Below, one piece after another: positions 34,376 to 46,189 of a stretch of DNA of 64,000 nucleotides (within the stretch, counting starts at the first letter, position 1; each line of letters starts with the position of its first letter). The notes beneath the pieces are model-generated. The model saw only the letters and a program-made list of their open reading frames with translations. It was not told where the DNA came from and ran no database searches. Source of the stretch: Karstenula rhodostoma CBS 690.94 (taxonomy: Eukaryota > Ascomycota > Dothideomycetes > Pleosporales > Didymosphaeriaceae); NCBI GenBank assembly GCA_010093485.1, contig MU001494.1, positions 1,643,937 through 1,707,936 on the forward strand, given 5' to 3'. The translations under genes were made by a program, and so were the position numbers.

Positions 34376-35017
34376 ATGAATGCCGATCAGAAGATCGCAG
34401 AAGTTGAGCGCATCCTCGATTACGTGTTTGTAAACAAGCTGCTGTGCGCCGAAGCTATCCAAATGGCGGCGCCAATGAGTCCCCTCAGCATAAACGGGCG
34501 CATCCACTCCGTCGATGCGAACAAGCGTCTAGCCATTCTGGGGGACGCAGTAGCAACGAGCATTCTCTGCAAAGCATGGTTCCGGGGCCGTGATCAGAAT
34601 GGTAGATTCGCACACGGCCAGTCCATACCCTCTTTCCTTCATGCTAACCCTCCCGAAGGAAACCCGCAGTCACCCACAGCGTGGACAAACATCCGCCAAA
34701 GGACCCTCCAAAACGCGGCTCTTGCTCGGCTCGGAAACGCAATCGGGCTCGGCACCACCATCGTCGCATCCGCCGGGCACTTCGGCCCCCCAGGCACCAT
34801 AATGATGGCCACAGCCTTCGAAGCCCTCCTAGGCGCCGTCTACGAAGACGCCGGCGAACACGCCGTCACCCGCGTCATGGCCCACGTGGGCCTGACGCAC
34901 CCGGCATCGGTAATGTCGAAACATCCCAACCCCTTACAACACCCGAGTGGTCCGCCACTGTTAACTGATATGCTACTTCTAGATGCGGGGTGTGGGGTCC
35001 CCCTGGAGCCCCCATGA
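34376..35017 (+). CDS. RNase III-domain-like protein, catalytic site degenerate
   Basis: A 213-codon frame, readable without introns. It contains an RNase III-like helical fold: KRLAILGDAVATSILCKAWF corresponds to the signature helix, and ATAFEALLGAVYEDAG to the second conserved helix. In active RNase III the signature reads roughly ERLEFLGD; here the Asp of LGD and the Glu of FEALLGAVY remain, but both Glu residues before LGD are replaced (Lys/Ala). It is therefore likely non-catalytic or divergent, and no dsRNA-binding domain is seen. Two alternatives are possible: an intron from about 34602 to 34678 (ending ccacag, joining RDQNA to WTNIRQR), and a 3' intron ending at 34982. Both would change the protein. 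The printed stop lies inside the left arm of a long fold-back. Function is unknown. Confidence 0.6.
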   Translation: MNADQKIAEVERILDYVFVNKLLCAEAIQMAAPMSPLSINGRIHSVDANKRLAILGDAVATSILCKAWFRGRDQNGRFAHGQSIPSFLHANPPEGNPQSPTAWTNIRQRTLQNAALARLGNAIGLGTTIVASAGHFGPPGTIMMATAFEALLGAVYEDAGEHAVTRVMAHVGLTHPASVMSKHPNPLQHPSGPPLLTDMLLLDAGCGVPLEPP

Positions 35018-35167
35018 GAGGGCGCGAGATGACCCCCGAGCACGCCAGGCCGGTCTTCGCATTACAATCTCCTACTTGACCCCGAAGCTTGGAGATGTAC
35101 TTCGAACCTGTCTGGCGAGCCCGGGGGTCCCTTCATTCCCTCTCAGGGGGGCTCCCGGGGGACCCCA
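34993..35167. repeat. long imperfect fold-back (inverted repeat)
   Basis: Left arm 34993-35048 and right arm 35112-35167 are each 56 bp. They are reverse complements at 46 of 56 positions with no gaps, starting TGGGGTCCCC on each outer end. The 63-nt centre shows further, looser complementarity (CAATCTCC against GGAGATG), so the hairpin may extend to about 80 bp per arm. It overlaps the stop of the RNase III-like frame. No clear target-site duplication was found, so I cannot say whether it is a MITE. Confidence 0.8.
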
Positions 35168-35763
35168 CGCGAGTCGGATCTCCGAGCACGCATGCACCCG
35201 GTCGCGCCGTGGTTTGGGAACGAATCGCTGCGCTGCCGCGTGCTTATACGCTGCTCACTGTGGATGTGGTCTAACTGTTCTTATCCAGACAGGAAACTAG
35301 TGTCTCGCCCCTCGGTGGAAGATGGATGCGAGGAGGAAAAGGAGGAGCGTCGCGAGTTCCGCGTTGTAGGGAATTGGCGAACACTGACCGGCTACACTCT
35401 TGACTTCCATTTGTCATCTCGCTTTTTAGCTGCGTTTGAAAGTAATGGACTCAACTCCATTCCATGTTGATTCGTTTGGAAAGCAATGGATTCAACTCCG
35501 TTGGCTTGGGATTTTGATTATTCGATCACCGTTGCTCTGAACGCTTCGTCCTCCACAGAAAGTAATGCAATAATCGTCTTCTGCGAGGGGACTGTGCCCC
35601 ACAAATCAGGAACGACGTCACATTGTATACACAACAAAACTACTACAATCACCCTCCCGCAACGCCCACAACACCATGCTATGCACAAACCCATACCCCA
35701 CTACACTAAGCCATACCATACATACAAAGCTCCCACCCCTCCCTTCCTTCTCCCCCTCAAGAC
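35168..35763. other. intergenic, no gene supported
   Basis: Spacer between the fold-back and the 3' end of RAV1. Within it, GTAATGGACTCAACTCC (35441-35457) and GCAATGGATTCAACTCC (35482-35498) form a short direct repeat about 41 bp apart. A C/A-rich stretch near 35640-35760 probably belongs to the RAV1 3' UTR. Confidence 0.4.
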
Positions 35764-38700
35764 CTAGAACCCAAAAGCATCCAACAAACTACTAGCCTCG
35801 GGCTCCTGAAACTGTGTCGGTGGCGGCTTCTTCTTCTCCCCCTCTCCCGCCTTCTTCTCCTCCTTCTCACCATCCTTCTTCCCATCCTCCTCCTCCTCCT
35901 CACTCTCACCCCCCACCTCCACAATACTCCCTTTGCTCTCTGCCAGCGCATTCGCAACATGCTCCCTCGCCGGCAAATCCGCGACGACGAGCGAACTCCG
36001 TCTCCGCAGCAGCTTCCGGGGGTCGAAGTCAAAGTCCGTGGCAGAAAGATTTGCGTGGCGAGCGTGGAACGAGGTGTGCGGGATGGCGGGGCTGAGAGGC
36101 GGGCGGTTGGCGAGTTTGAGCGAGGCGGGCGGGGGCGTGAGGAATTCCCATGTTTTGACTGTTGGGGAGGTGTTAGTAGACGGCGGAAGAAGGAAGAAGC
36201 AGGGAAAGGGAAGGGGAAGGGGGGATGACGTACCAAGATCGAGCGCGAGAATGTCGCAGCCCATGCGCTCGTACAAGCCTGCAGTGTGCAGGACGAAGTC
36301 CCATTCTTCTCTCATGCCGACCATGGATGCGCCGCGGAGTGTTTGCAGACTCTTCTCGCGGAGCTGCTTGTAGAGCACGACGAGAGCAGGGTCGTCGGTG
36401 AGGTAGCTCTTGCTCTGGAAGTTTGGCGTCTCGGGCGGGCTGAGCAGCGTCGAGAGCGGTGTCACTAGGCAGCGCACGGCGTTGTCGCGCCGGTTCAGGA
36501 GCCAGAACGCCCACGTCGCGAGCCAACGGTTGCCGTCCCGGGCAGCTTGGGGAAGAATTTTTTCGCGGAGGAATTTGAGCAGGATGGGAGAGTCGTCACC
36601 GCCGTAGACGCGGCCGACTGCGATGGCTAGCTGCGTGTCGCCCAGCTGATTGTGCAAGACGTTCATGGCGTCTTGGAGATGGTCTGCAAGCAGGAAGAAC
36701 GATGCGGCGTATTCAAAGCGGCGCTTACCCATCAGGGCGTACGCATTTTTCAAGGCAGCAGTTTTCCAGCGCTCTTCGTTGAAGTTGTTGGAGAGGAGGC
36801 GATGGGTTGCGGGTTGCTCTCTGCTCCAAGTGGCCATGCGCCACAAACCGAGGAGGACGGGCTTCTTTTTGAGGGCAAGGTAGTAGAGAGCGCAGTCTAC
36901 CGGGTTTTTCTCGTCTGTTTTGGTGTACTCATTGCGAGCAATAATTTCGAATTGCGCACGCTTTTTGGGTTATTAGTTACTCGTACTGCTGAAACTATAG
37001 CAAGGGACGTACCAATGCCGTGAGGTCAGACATCCACATGAACACTCCACTCTCTTTAGCGTGCTGCCAAAGCATCTTTCCGTTGAAATGCCGCGAGACT
37101 AAATCCACCAGGATGTCTTGGCTTTGCGAGTGGAACGCCCAAATGATCTCTCGCCACGAGATTGGAGCTTGTGCATCGCTCAACGCGCGTGCGCGGAAGA
37201 AGAGGAGGAAGCGACCGGCGTTGTCATCAATCGATCGGCGATGCTTCTCCACCATGCCCACGCATTCAATGATGTCGGCCAGCAGGAACTGCTCACGACT
37301 TGAGAGAAGTGGTATCTGCTTTGTTTGGACGAGTTCGTTCAGCTGGACGGCGACCTCTTCAGTGACTGCTTGAGGCTCTCCATCGTCTGAGAAATCGGCA
37401 TACGAAGAGTGTATGTCCCGCCGTGACGATGTCATTTGCGTCTGCGCGTTGTCAGTATAAGTTAGAAGAATTTCACTCAGCCGCTCACCTCCGCGTCTTC
37501 CGAAAATTCTTCAGGTGAGAAACCTAACGAACTCTCAAGCTCCTCTCCTTCAGTCCAAAACTTCAACTTCTGGAGCAGGCGTATCAATATCCGCTGTACC
37601 AGTAGCAGCTTCCCAGCTAGGATACACTGCGAAAGCAGCTGCGGATGATATATAGGTAGAGGCCCGTTAAGCCTGCTGACAGCCGTAAAGATGTCAATGG
37701 AGGCATTCTTGCGCGAAATCATGCGAAGACTGGGAAACAAGCCTTCCGAGACTTGAACGTGTTCATCCTGAATGAAGAGCTGGTTGCCAGCGCCGATGAC
37801 GAGGTTTCCGCTACCTAGCCACACCGAGTCGCCAATGGGGTGGGGTGTTATGTCTCGAATAAGTACATCGCGGATCTGCACCCACGAGGGCCCGGCGTTC
37901 ATATAGTCGTACCTCAATTGTGCATAGATCACAACGCGATGTGGAAAGCCTACAGCAAGAATGGACTGGTTGTCTGGCGTTGAAGACCAATCGAGATCCT
38001 GAATGATGCCGTTTCCTTCGAATGTTTCTTGGTATTCTAGCTGCGCGCTTCTTGTGTTCCATATCGTCAGCGTAGTCTGCTCTGCATCTACAAGAGCAGC
38101 TTTCCGTATTGAGGTACCACTCGCGAGCGAGGGATTTGCGACGCTGGTATCGACAGTCGACGTCTCCAGCCATTCCAGTTTGCGTTCATCCTTGTTCACC
38201 CTCGCTGTCCAGGACCTGATGAGGCCCGATTTGGTATAAGAGATGGCGATATCGCGAGCAAAGGTATCGAGGAAACCGGAGATGACTGGTGCCGAGCCTG
38301 CAGGATCAACGGGTAGGACAAAAGCGAGGTCATCGCCGGATCCTAAATCAAAGGTAGAGTACTCTTCGATTCCGGCGTCTGAATGCCCGTTTGTGTAGCC
38401 GTTGGTGTACGAAGACTTACGGTCTGTAATTGGCTCTTTGTCAATCAACGGAAGCCGCACCTCCCAGCAAATACTATTCATCTCCGAACTGATTGTGGCT
38501 ATGTGTACCAGATGGCCCCCAGTTTGCGTCTTTGGTACTACTATCAAGCAGAGTGGTTTGCCTCGCAGCCTGTACTCAAGGCGTTTGATTTCGACAGCCA
38601 TAGGACCCCTTGTGTCCCACAAAGCGATATGTTCATGGTGGAGAAACACTAAGAAATTACCGTCCTGAAGCAACGCTGTTCGGTGGATGTGCTCCTTTAC

Positions 38701-40178
38701 ACTGACGGTGCTATGGCGATGCAAAGTCATGCCAATCTTGGCCGGTCGCTGCACCCATACGATGCATTCGTCCGTCACCGTTCGCGAAACGAGTGCTCGG
38801 CCGCTGGCTGTACGGTTGACTTTCTTGATAGCATGAGAGTGACCGGTCCAGGTAGCTTTACGATCGATCCGATTCGTTTGGGAAGGCGAGGGATCAAAGA
38901 AGCGATCGATCCGAGACTGCAGCCATTCTAGCCGTCCGTCAAAATGATGCGAGAGGATAGTGAAGACCGAGTTTGGTTTATTGTGGCAGAACGCGTAGAA
39001 TTGAACATTATCCTGCAGGCCGCTAGCGCCACTGGCAAAGTGTAGGTGCAGCCCCTCCATATGAGCAACGTTAAACACGTCCGTCAATTTCTTCACTTTG
39101 GAGCCGACGTTCTCGAACCCCCACGCCGACATGTTGCCCCGGTCGTCCAGGACCACGCATATCTCTGGGTTGCGATTGGCAACTTCAACGAGATGGTGCA
39201 GGGCCATGTGGTCCTTCTCCGCAGTTGTGGCCTGCTCCACGGCTCTTTCTGTCGCATGCGTAAAATCCCGCCCGTCAATGAAAAAGGCATATCTCTTGTC
39301 CGATTGCTGGTCCAGCGACCGCGGTTGGATCGATCCCATCAAGTCCACCTCGTTCCATAGCCCCAAACCGTCTATTCCATGCTGGTCGCTGGTCCAAATC
39401 CGTACTTTGTAGTCGGCGCATATAGTGTACAGGACATTTTCGGCCGTCTGGTCCTTGTGGAACGGGTTGCGCCAGTGTATGCCAGTGATGACGTTCGGGT
39501 GCGGGAGGTAGAAGTAGTCGAAGCGCTGGTCCGCCGAGCCAAAAGAGATGCGCCGCCATACTTTGAGTAGCCTGTCGTATCTCCCAGTTGACGCAATCAT
39601 CTCGGCATCTGCTGAGAAATGGGCGAACTTGACCGGGTTTGCCAGCCGCTTTGTCCATATTTGCTCGGGCGTGCCGTGGGTGCTGAACAACGTGAGGGAT
39701 GCGCTGCCGGCGAGCAGTTCATCGGGCATCCCCCATGACAGTGTCGTTATCGAATCGTCGGCATCGGGCAGCGACATGGTGCCCTGCAGCGACCACTGCG
39801 CCAGTCAGCGTGTCTCCTGAGCCTGTGGTAGCTTCACCCCACCTTGACAGCGCCCTCATCTTGCCCGTACGGTTGGTATATGTATATGTTCCGGGTCGAA
39901 CAAGCAGCGAGTTTGCCCGTGTTCTCATCGAGGGTCACGGCTTCGAGCTCCGACTCCTCGTCGATGTAGGTCGTCTGGAGGACATGGTTCGGCGCATCGA
40001 GGATTATCAACGCATTGCCTGAAATGTAGGCCTGCAGCGGTCGCAGTTAGCTTTCCCGTCCAATACTATTACCTACTCGCTGTAGGCAGTGACATACAAT
40101 AATCTGCTGGTTCTCCCATAGTCCGTGTGTGACAGCTTGCAGCTTTGCCTGCGGCCGCCCGGGAAGGATGTCGCGCAT
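35764..40178 (-). CDS. RAV1: RAVE complex subunit Rav1 (V-ATPase assembly regulator)
   Basis: Subunit of the RAVE complex, which reassembles the V1 and Vo sectors of the vacuolar/endosomal proton pump; related to animal rabconnectin-3/DMXL. Model: complement(join(35764..36158, 36234..36960, 37013..37441, 37489..39795, 39843..40031, 40098..40178)), 1375 aa (yeast Rav1 is about 1357); five introns of 47-75 nt, phases closing. The N-terminus MRDILPGRPQAKLQA opens a WD40-type beta-propeller region (TLSWGMPDELLAGS, DYKVRIWTSDQ, HIALWDTRGP, TLTIWNTRSAQ). The C-terminal part is the Rav1-specific alpha-solenoid: RFEYAASFFLLADHLQDAMNVL, WLATWAFWLLNRRDNAVRCL and LYERMGCDILALDLVKTWEF. The tail is acidic and Lys-rich, ending SSLLDAFGF. 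The start lies 482 bp from the downstream end of the PRMT gene on the same strand. Confidence 0.94.
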
Positions 40179-40659
40179 AGGAAGTCGCGGTCGGGGCGTT
40201 TTTACCGATTACACATGATCAGGAGGGCGCTGATACAGGACGTGAAATTGCAGCGCAGACGTGTTCGAGTTACGTCGGCCTGAAGCAACGCGCATTGGAA
40301 CACTCGATGGTGTGAACCAGGGTACCATGCAGGAGCTCACGCGCACGGCCCCGCCCCGTGTCGTCAGAGCTCCCATCAGTAGCGCCTCTCCCGGTCACAC
40401 TACGACCGACATATATAACTGCGGCTGGGATATTTGAGGGCAGCTTTCAGATAAGATTATATCTACATTATTTCTGCTTCATATGGAGTTGGTTCGGGCG
40501 TCTTTGCGCGCTTCTGTCCCATCTGAGATTTTTTTTTAAATTGCGGCCATCGGTTGCTAAAACTACGTCCGCCATCAAGCATTCTTGTAGCCGTCACGTG
40601 ATTGACAGAAAGTAGAAATCATCCGTCTTCATTGATGGACAGCTTCTGCCATCTCTTCT
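40179..40659. other. RAV1 promoter / PRMT 3' flank
   Basis: 481-bp spacer between two same-strand genes. It contains T-run 40529-40537 and a tatataa motif near 40411-40418 on the plus strand with no plus-strand gene after it. No other feature was seen. Confidence 0.4.
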
Positions 40660-42239
40660 TCAAGCCCCCATAGTAAGCTTCGAGCTTCCCGATACCGGGC
40701 CCTGCGCGCCCTCTGCTTCCCACTCCACGGTAACGTCGATTCCCCGGTCATCCTTCCTTGGCTTCTTGTAAGTCACCTTGCCCTTCAACGTGCTGCTTCC
40801 CTTCACCTCCTTCTTCCGGTCCTCGTCGCCCAGTAGAAGCACAGCCTGGTGCCAGTGTGTGTATGTAGAATACGGACCGGTAGAAAACCCAAGCCCAGCC
40901 TCGCCATGGTCTCCCCATTTTGCTACGTCTATCGCCGTCGCATCTTGCGACTTCTCACCTGGCAGGAAGAATGTGTCGAACCATATTGCAAACGCATCTA
41001 TCGACGCGCTGCTAGATCCTAGCTTTGTAGAGAAAGGAGCTGTGAAGTCGAGGTCGCGTATCTGGATGTGCTTCAGGTCGAGCTGGTAAAAGGTGGAGGC
41101 CTCACCCCCTATCGACTTGCTCGGAACATCGAACACGCCAATCTCGCGCTGGTTGAGGATGCCACCCGGTATCATGGACGTGAAGTCGAAGCCGTACACA
41201 TCTTTCCAGAACTTCTCGCCACTCGCATCGGAGATCCACTCTCTGTCCGAGATGGGCGCTATCCGCATCGTGCAGTGAGATGGAACCATCAAGCCGTCCT
41301 CCTTTAGGTACAAATCTCGCGCTCGCAGGACCGAATCTAGCATGCCTTCGAACAGCAGGCCGTAACCCATCCACTCGGAAATGATGATGTCGACTTTTTC
41401 TTTTCCAATCTTCCTCTGCATGTGGAAGTCCTCTATCCGGCCCTGTATCACTTCGATCTTGTCTGAATACCCGTTTCGTGCAATGTTGTCTCGCGCGCGG
41501 TTGGCAATGTCAGAATTGTCGACAGCTAAAACGCGCTTCGCACCAGCTCGTGCGCAAAACAACGACAGGATACCTGTGCCACAGCCAACGTCCAGCACCG
41601 TCTTTCCCTTGAACAACTCGGCGTTCTTCTCAATGAAATCCCGGTACCCCTCTGTTCGTACGCGATCCTCTATCATCTCACGGTGGATAGCATTGCCCTT
41701 GTAAGATTCAAAATAGTCGGTGTCACGATCGTTGTCCAGACTGAGCTTCTCGACGTTGCCCCCAACGTTCTTCTGCAAGGCAGCCTCGTACTCGTCGTAG
41801 TCTATGGCCTTTGAGTCTGCATCAGGCATAAAGTCGCCTAGTTCGAAAAGCAGAGCATCGTCCGTCAGGGTTGGTTGCAGGTACTTGTCATCGGCCAGTG
41901 TTTCGGTGTCAACCTTGATTTCCGCTGGCGCTATGCTCTTCTGTGCCTCTAGCCTGAGGTAGTTGATGAGCTTGATGACGGTCAATTCATCGATGTCTGC
42001 CGCACGTGATCAGCGTACGAATTAGGGAAGGTGCACTGATGTGACTGACCTTGTCCGAGCTTCTTGATGGTGTTTTCGACGTCGAAGCCGTGCTCTTTGG
42101 TGCAATGCGCAAACATGTCCTGCACTCGGCTCCATTGCTCGTCGCAGAATAAGCATTTGAATGTAGAGGTATCCGCCTCGCTAATGTCCTCGAGGATCTC
42201 GCCCACAGAGCTTGCGGTGTCTGATTCAGTGTCCGACAT
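40660..42239 (-). CDS. rmt3: type I protein arginine N-methyltransferase, PRMT3/Rmt3-like
   Basis: Cytosolic S-adenosylmethionine-dependent enzyme making asymmetric dimethylarginine; the known target of this class is ribosomal protein S2 (uS5). Model: complement(join(40660..41996, 42050..42239)), 508 aa; the 53-nt intron joins KKLGQ|DIDEL in phase. An N-terminal C2H2 finger is the PRMT3 hallmark: FKCLFCDEQW...MFAHCTKEH (C29, C32, H45, H50). The methyltransferase core has LDVGCGTG (198-205) as the SAM-binding motif, the double-E loop SEWMGYGLLFEGML with Glu271 and Glu280, and the THW loop (YTHWHQAVLLL). All catalytic elements are intact. The start is the first ATG of the frame and opens an acidic N-terminus, as in relatives. 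Confidence 0.95.
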
Positions 42240-43037
42240 GGCCTCAATACCTTGGTCGCCTAGAATCCGTGATCTTGTTCGTCAGATGTTGCAGCGTGTA
42301 GCAATGCAAGGCGTGCGATTTCGTTGTGTTCTGGTCAAGCGCCAAAAGTCAAGTTTGTGTGTGGGGAGCTGCGGGGTTGGTCATTCGCGCCTCCCGTAAA
42401 ATCTCTGCAGGTTGGCAGGCATCACCAGTTCGTTCAACCCCTTACGTCTGCCTGGAGTCTTACATGTCCATTCCAAATCTATTGTGCTTAATCAACAATT
42501 TCCTGAGGTGACCGGCTAGGGCTGCTTTGCTCGAGCATTTGCCCTGCCTGAGCGCTTGGCCGTGGCTGCCTACCACATAGGCCATGTAAAAATCCATCCT
42601 TACACCAAAACATCACGCAAAAGTCTTCAGTCTGAATATTGTATACACTATTGTGCCCCAAAGAAAGAGCTATTTGAGTTACACGCCGTCCTCAACGTAA
42701 AGCCATGAGCACCAAAGACTCACAATACCAACGCACAGCTTCAAACGCCCCTCAAACGCCCCATAGAGATACGCAAAACACCCTTGTACCCTCTTGTTCA
42801 TACATATCCTGTCCCCAGCAATGGTTCGAGGCTGTGCGCATAATCCGAAAGCGCCGTGAGAAGACCTTCGTCAAAAGCTTTCCATGTCGCATCATGACCG
42901 TGCCGTAATTGTACGAACAAGCAGGAGTTATCGCAAAAGGTGTGCTGGACCACAAAAACGAGCGGTTTCCGTGCCGATACAATCAACATTCAAGAGTTAT
43001 TGGGGAGTGCGGAAGCAGAGCGCAGCGGGCGAAGACT
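42240..43037. other. intergenic, no gene supported
   Basis: Promoter region of the PRMT gene and 3' flank of the unknown basic/acidic gene. Only short frames occur, and no repeat or RNA gene was recognised. Confidence 0.4.
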
Positions 43038-44440
43038 TTAGGGCCTCTGGGTGCCACAGAGCGTCAGCAGGGCGGCGGCGGCTTTGAGGATGTCAGCTTA
43101 ATTCAAGGTATGGACAGAGTCGATCTTACCTTCGTTCTCGGCGGCGGAATTGTCCTTGGCATAAATCTCGGTCTCCTTGTAGCCAGAAGCAACGCGGTCT
43201 GTAACATTATTAGCATTGACTCGCTGCCTTCATTGCAACATCAACTGACCTTTGGCCTTGTCCACAGCGACCTCTTCGCCGACAAGGGTAAGCTCGTTGG
43301 AGTTCTCCTCGACCGTGGCGTTGGTTGAAGCAACAGAATCAGCGCGGTTCTTGCGCAGAGATGCGATATCTACGCTCGTGTCAGTGGAGTGCCCTCAAAA
43401 TTCGCATGGACATGCATACCCTTGACAGCAGAAGACTTGTCTTCAGTAATACTGAACGGAGAAGCCTCGCGGGATGAACTAGCGGAGCCTGTTGCGACCG
43501 TGACCCAGGACGGCTCCCTAATGGTTGCGAGCTTGTCGGTATCCGTACGCTCCACCTTAATTCCCTCCTGCTCGGTTGCCAACTCCAGCAACTCCTTATC
43601 AAGCTGTTCGGATCCAACAAGCGTTGTGTCTTCCTCATCCTCATCTTCCATCTCGGCATCGTCCTGGTCGGGCAAGCTCGCGATGTACTTACGGCAGCGA
43701 ACGACGTAATCCTTGTCGTTGGCTTCGTCCTCAACTTCCTCCCAGGGTATGATCTTCTGGTCATTGCAGCCAAGCTCAGCCAAATCAGATTTGAGCTTCT
43801 GGTACTCCTCGAGCATCTCCCGGTTGATCTTAGGAACGAACGTGTTGCCATTCATGCCGCGCAGCTTCTCGTCCAAGTAAGGCTTCAGCGCCTTAACCAA
43901 CCTGCCCAGCTTCGACGAGAACGGGCCACTGCCCCGGTCACCGCGCGGTTCAAGCTCCTCACCACTCGCGGAGTGGAGCACCTTGCCGTTGAAGAACTCG
44001 TTGAACTCCGCTCGAATGATCTTCGGCAGAGGTGACTCGATACCGTGCTTGCCCGCCTCGACGATAAGAAGTTGCCAAAACAGCTCGAGCCAGGCCTCCT
44101 CGTCTTTGTGCCACATCAAGACCGTCTTGTTCTTGATGCCGGCGCGGCCGTAGATCTGGTTGCGCCACGCATTGATCTTGTCGATGTGGTCCTTGTTGTT
44201 CCAGTCGATGTCGGCGTGGATGATCTTCTTGAAGTGCAGCTCCTTGCGCTCGTTGTTCTTGTCTCGGTCTTCGCAGAGCATGCGAAGCATTTCTGGCTCG
44301 ACGACACCTCTCTTGGCCATCTTGCGCTCACCGACAGGGACGAGCGAAGAGATCGCGCCCTTGGCGGTGACTCGCGGCTTCTTGATATTGGTGCCGTCGC
44401 CGACGGAGGGCTGCTCAGAGGCTTTGCGCTTGGGAGGCAT
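43038..44440 (-). CDS. uncharacterised nuclear-type protein with basic N-terminus and acidic C-terminal half
   Basis: No family recognised. Model: complement(join(43038..43081, 43130..43198, 43250..43369, 43420..44440)), 417 aa; three introns of 48-51 nt with identical phase, closing exactly at a TAA. The N-terminus MPPKRKASEQPSVGDGTNIKKPR looks like a nuclear localisation signal. The next 200 residues form a probable folded domain (LRMLCEDRDKNNERKELHFKK..., INAWRNQIYGRAGIKNKT, WLELFWQLLIVEAGKHG, PYLDEKLRGMNGNTFVPKINR). A C-terminal acidic region (DQDDAEMEDEDEEDTTLVG) follows, then three short exons with Ala/Glu-rich sequence. Without splicing, the frame would stop at 43370 after reading intron sequence. 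The context offers no functional clue. A chromatin or nucleolar role is a guess from composition only. Confidence 0.82.
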
Positions 44441-46189
44441 ACTGACCGAGGACTGATGCGAGCGTGGGCAGTACAGAGGTCTGGGTCTAGTCGCGGAGTG
44501 TTAGGTGGGTGGAGTGAGGGCGATGACGGCTGCAGCGAGTTTTCCGTGAAAGAGTGCTTGTGGTCGCAGCAATTAAGGCACTTTAAACTTGTGGCGGGAG
44601 TTACGCGACGTGCGAAGGCGCGGTTGTCAAAATTCTGCGCGTGTTGAAAACTGTCGCGTTGTGCAATATGGCAGAATCCCCAGTCCTGGTGGAGTTTATA
44701 TCTCTCGTCGCTCCGGGAGACCACGTGAGGAAGGCGCGGTTTGTTTGGATACTAGAGAAACGTGTAGAATCGCATCCAGTTCTCAGGTGAATGCAAAAAG
44801 CCTCCGCTAGAGTACGGTGATAGTGACGACGAGAGAGCGTTCCAGCTGGAGCGCAAAGGTATGGGCTTGATGACGAAAATCCGACAGGTTGCTGGCCTAT
44901 GATGGGAGTGCCGGGCTGTTTCTCGACGCCCAAGGTCTGCCAGGCAGATGATAGCACTGGTGAAGGGAAGCAGATTCGCAGCTCACGAACAACGAACATT
45001 GCAGCTAATGGAGCCATACTTGTAACGTGATATCCGCAGAAACGTACACTACATCTTCAGACTGGGAGGCAAAAGAAAAAATGCAATCCAGATGCTAAAG
45101 ATCTACACCACGCTATCTCAGTAGCACTGGATATCATCACGCTCTGGAGTCGCTCTTACATGCTTTCAGGTACACAGCCACATCGTGAGCATCTCAAGTA
45201 TGGATAACATAGTGAAGAAGTCAGCAATAGCCATTCCAAGTTGCGCGCTTCAACCTGAACCCAAATACCACTCCAACTAGGACCGAAGCGATCAACGCGA
45301 AGCATAAGGCATAGCAGCCACGCAACAGCCCGTTTATCAGCCTCGTAGAGAATCACGACCGCTTTCTTTGCCGAGGAAGTTGAAAGCACCTCTGAAGGGT
45401 CCGCAAATTCAAAGAAGATGTGGTCGAAGGAAGGCGACGGTAAGCTCAGCTGATCTGATCTTAGATATGATAGCGACCTCCGTAGGGCAAGAAGTGATGG
45501 AGTTGTAACTGTGGGACTGAATGTGTTAGCTCTTCTCCAGGTTATGTTCTATCTTCCACATTCCCGCAGAAGACGAGGTTAAAAGCTGGAACTCTGTGCT
45601 TCGATCTAGGGAAGTGCTCTTTGATTTCATGCAGCCAATGGGATCGATCTGTCGTGCATCGCAGCTGCGACTCTTAGCACTTCCTCTCACTCCAACTTTT
45701 GGTCTGGAAACTATGTTGTCTGAAACTTCCTCGGAGTTTGTAGATCTATCAGGCTTCCAATCAGGTGCAGAGGTGGGTTTAAATACAGACGAAACGGGAC
45801 CAGTAAGCCAGCAAGGTCTTGATGTTGACTTGATGGTACTTGATATGAGCTTTTCAGTGCCTTTAGAAAGTGCTGTTGTTGGTATATAGATGCGTAAACG
45901 TTTTGGGTTTGAGCTATAGGAGACACCATATCCCCTCTGTGTAGGCTTTTCCTGGGTGGCATAAAAAATGAGATACTTGCATGTACTTCCCCATCACCTT
46001 CTCTATGTTCTAGCTTTTGGTGTATCATGTGTATCTTGCGTGTTGATCATTCTAGTATCGGATTCCTACAACAGGCATGTCTTGTTCCGCCAATGTTTCT
46101 CCGATGGGGATTGCAGGTGGATGATTTGTTCTTCTGCACACCTACCCTACTAGATGAATTGACCAGGCGAAAGTATTTATCATGCGCGC
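44441..46189. other. intergenic, no gene supported
   Basis: Promoter of the unknown nuclear-type gene at the left. Frames of 70-140 codons occur (for example 44601-45017 minus and 45596-45889 plus, the latter starting at GTG) without motif or splice support. The repeat array begins near the right edge. Confidence 0.4.
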
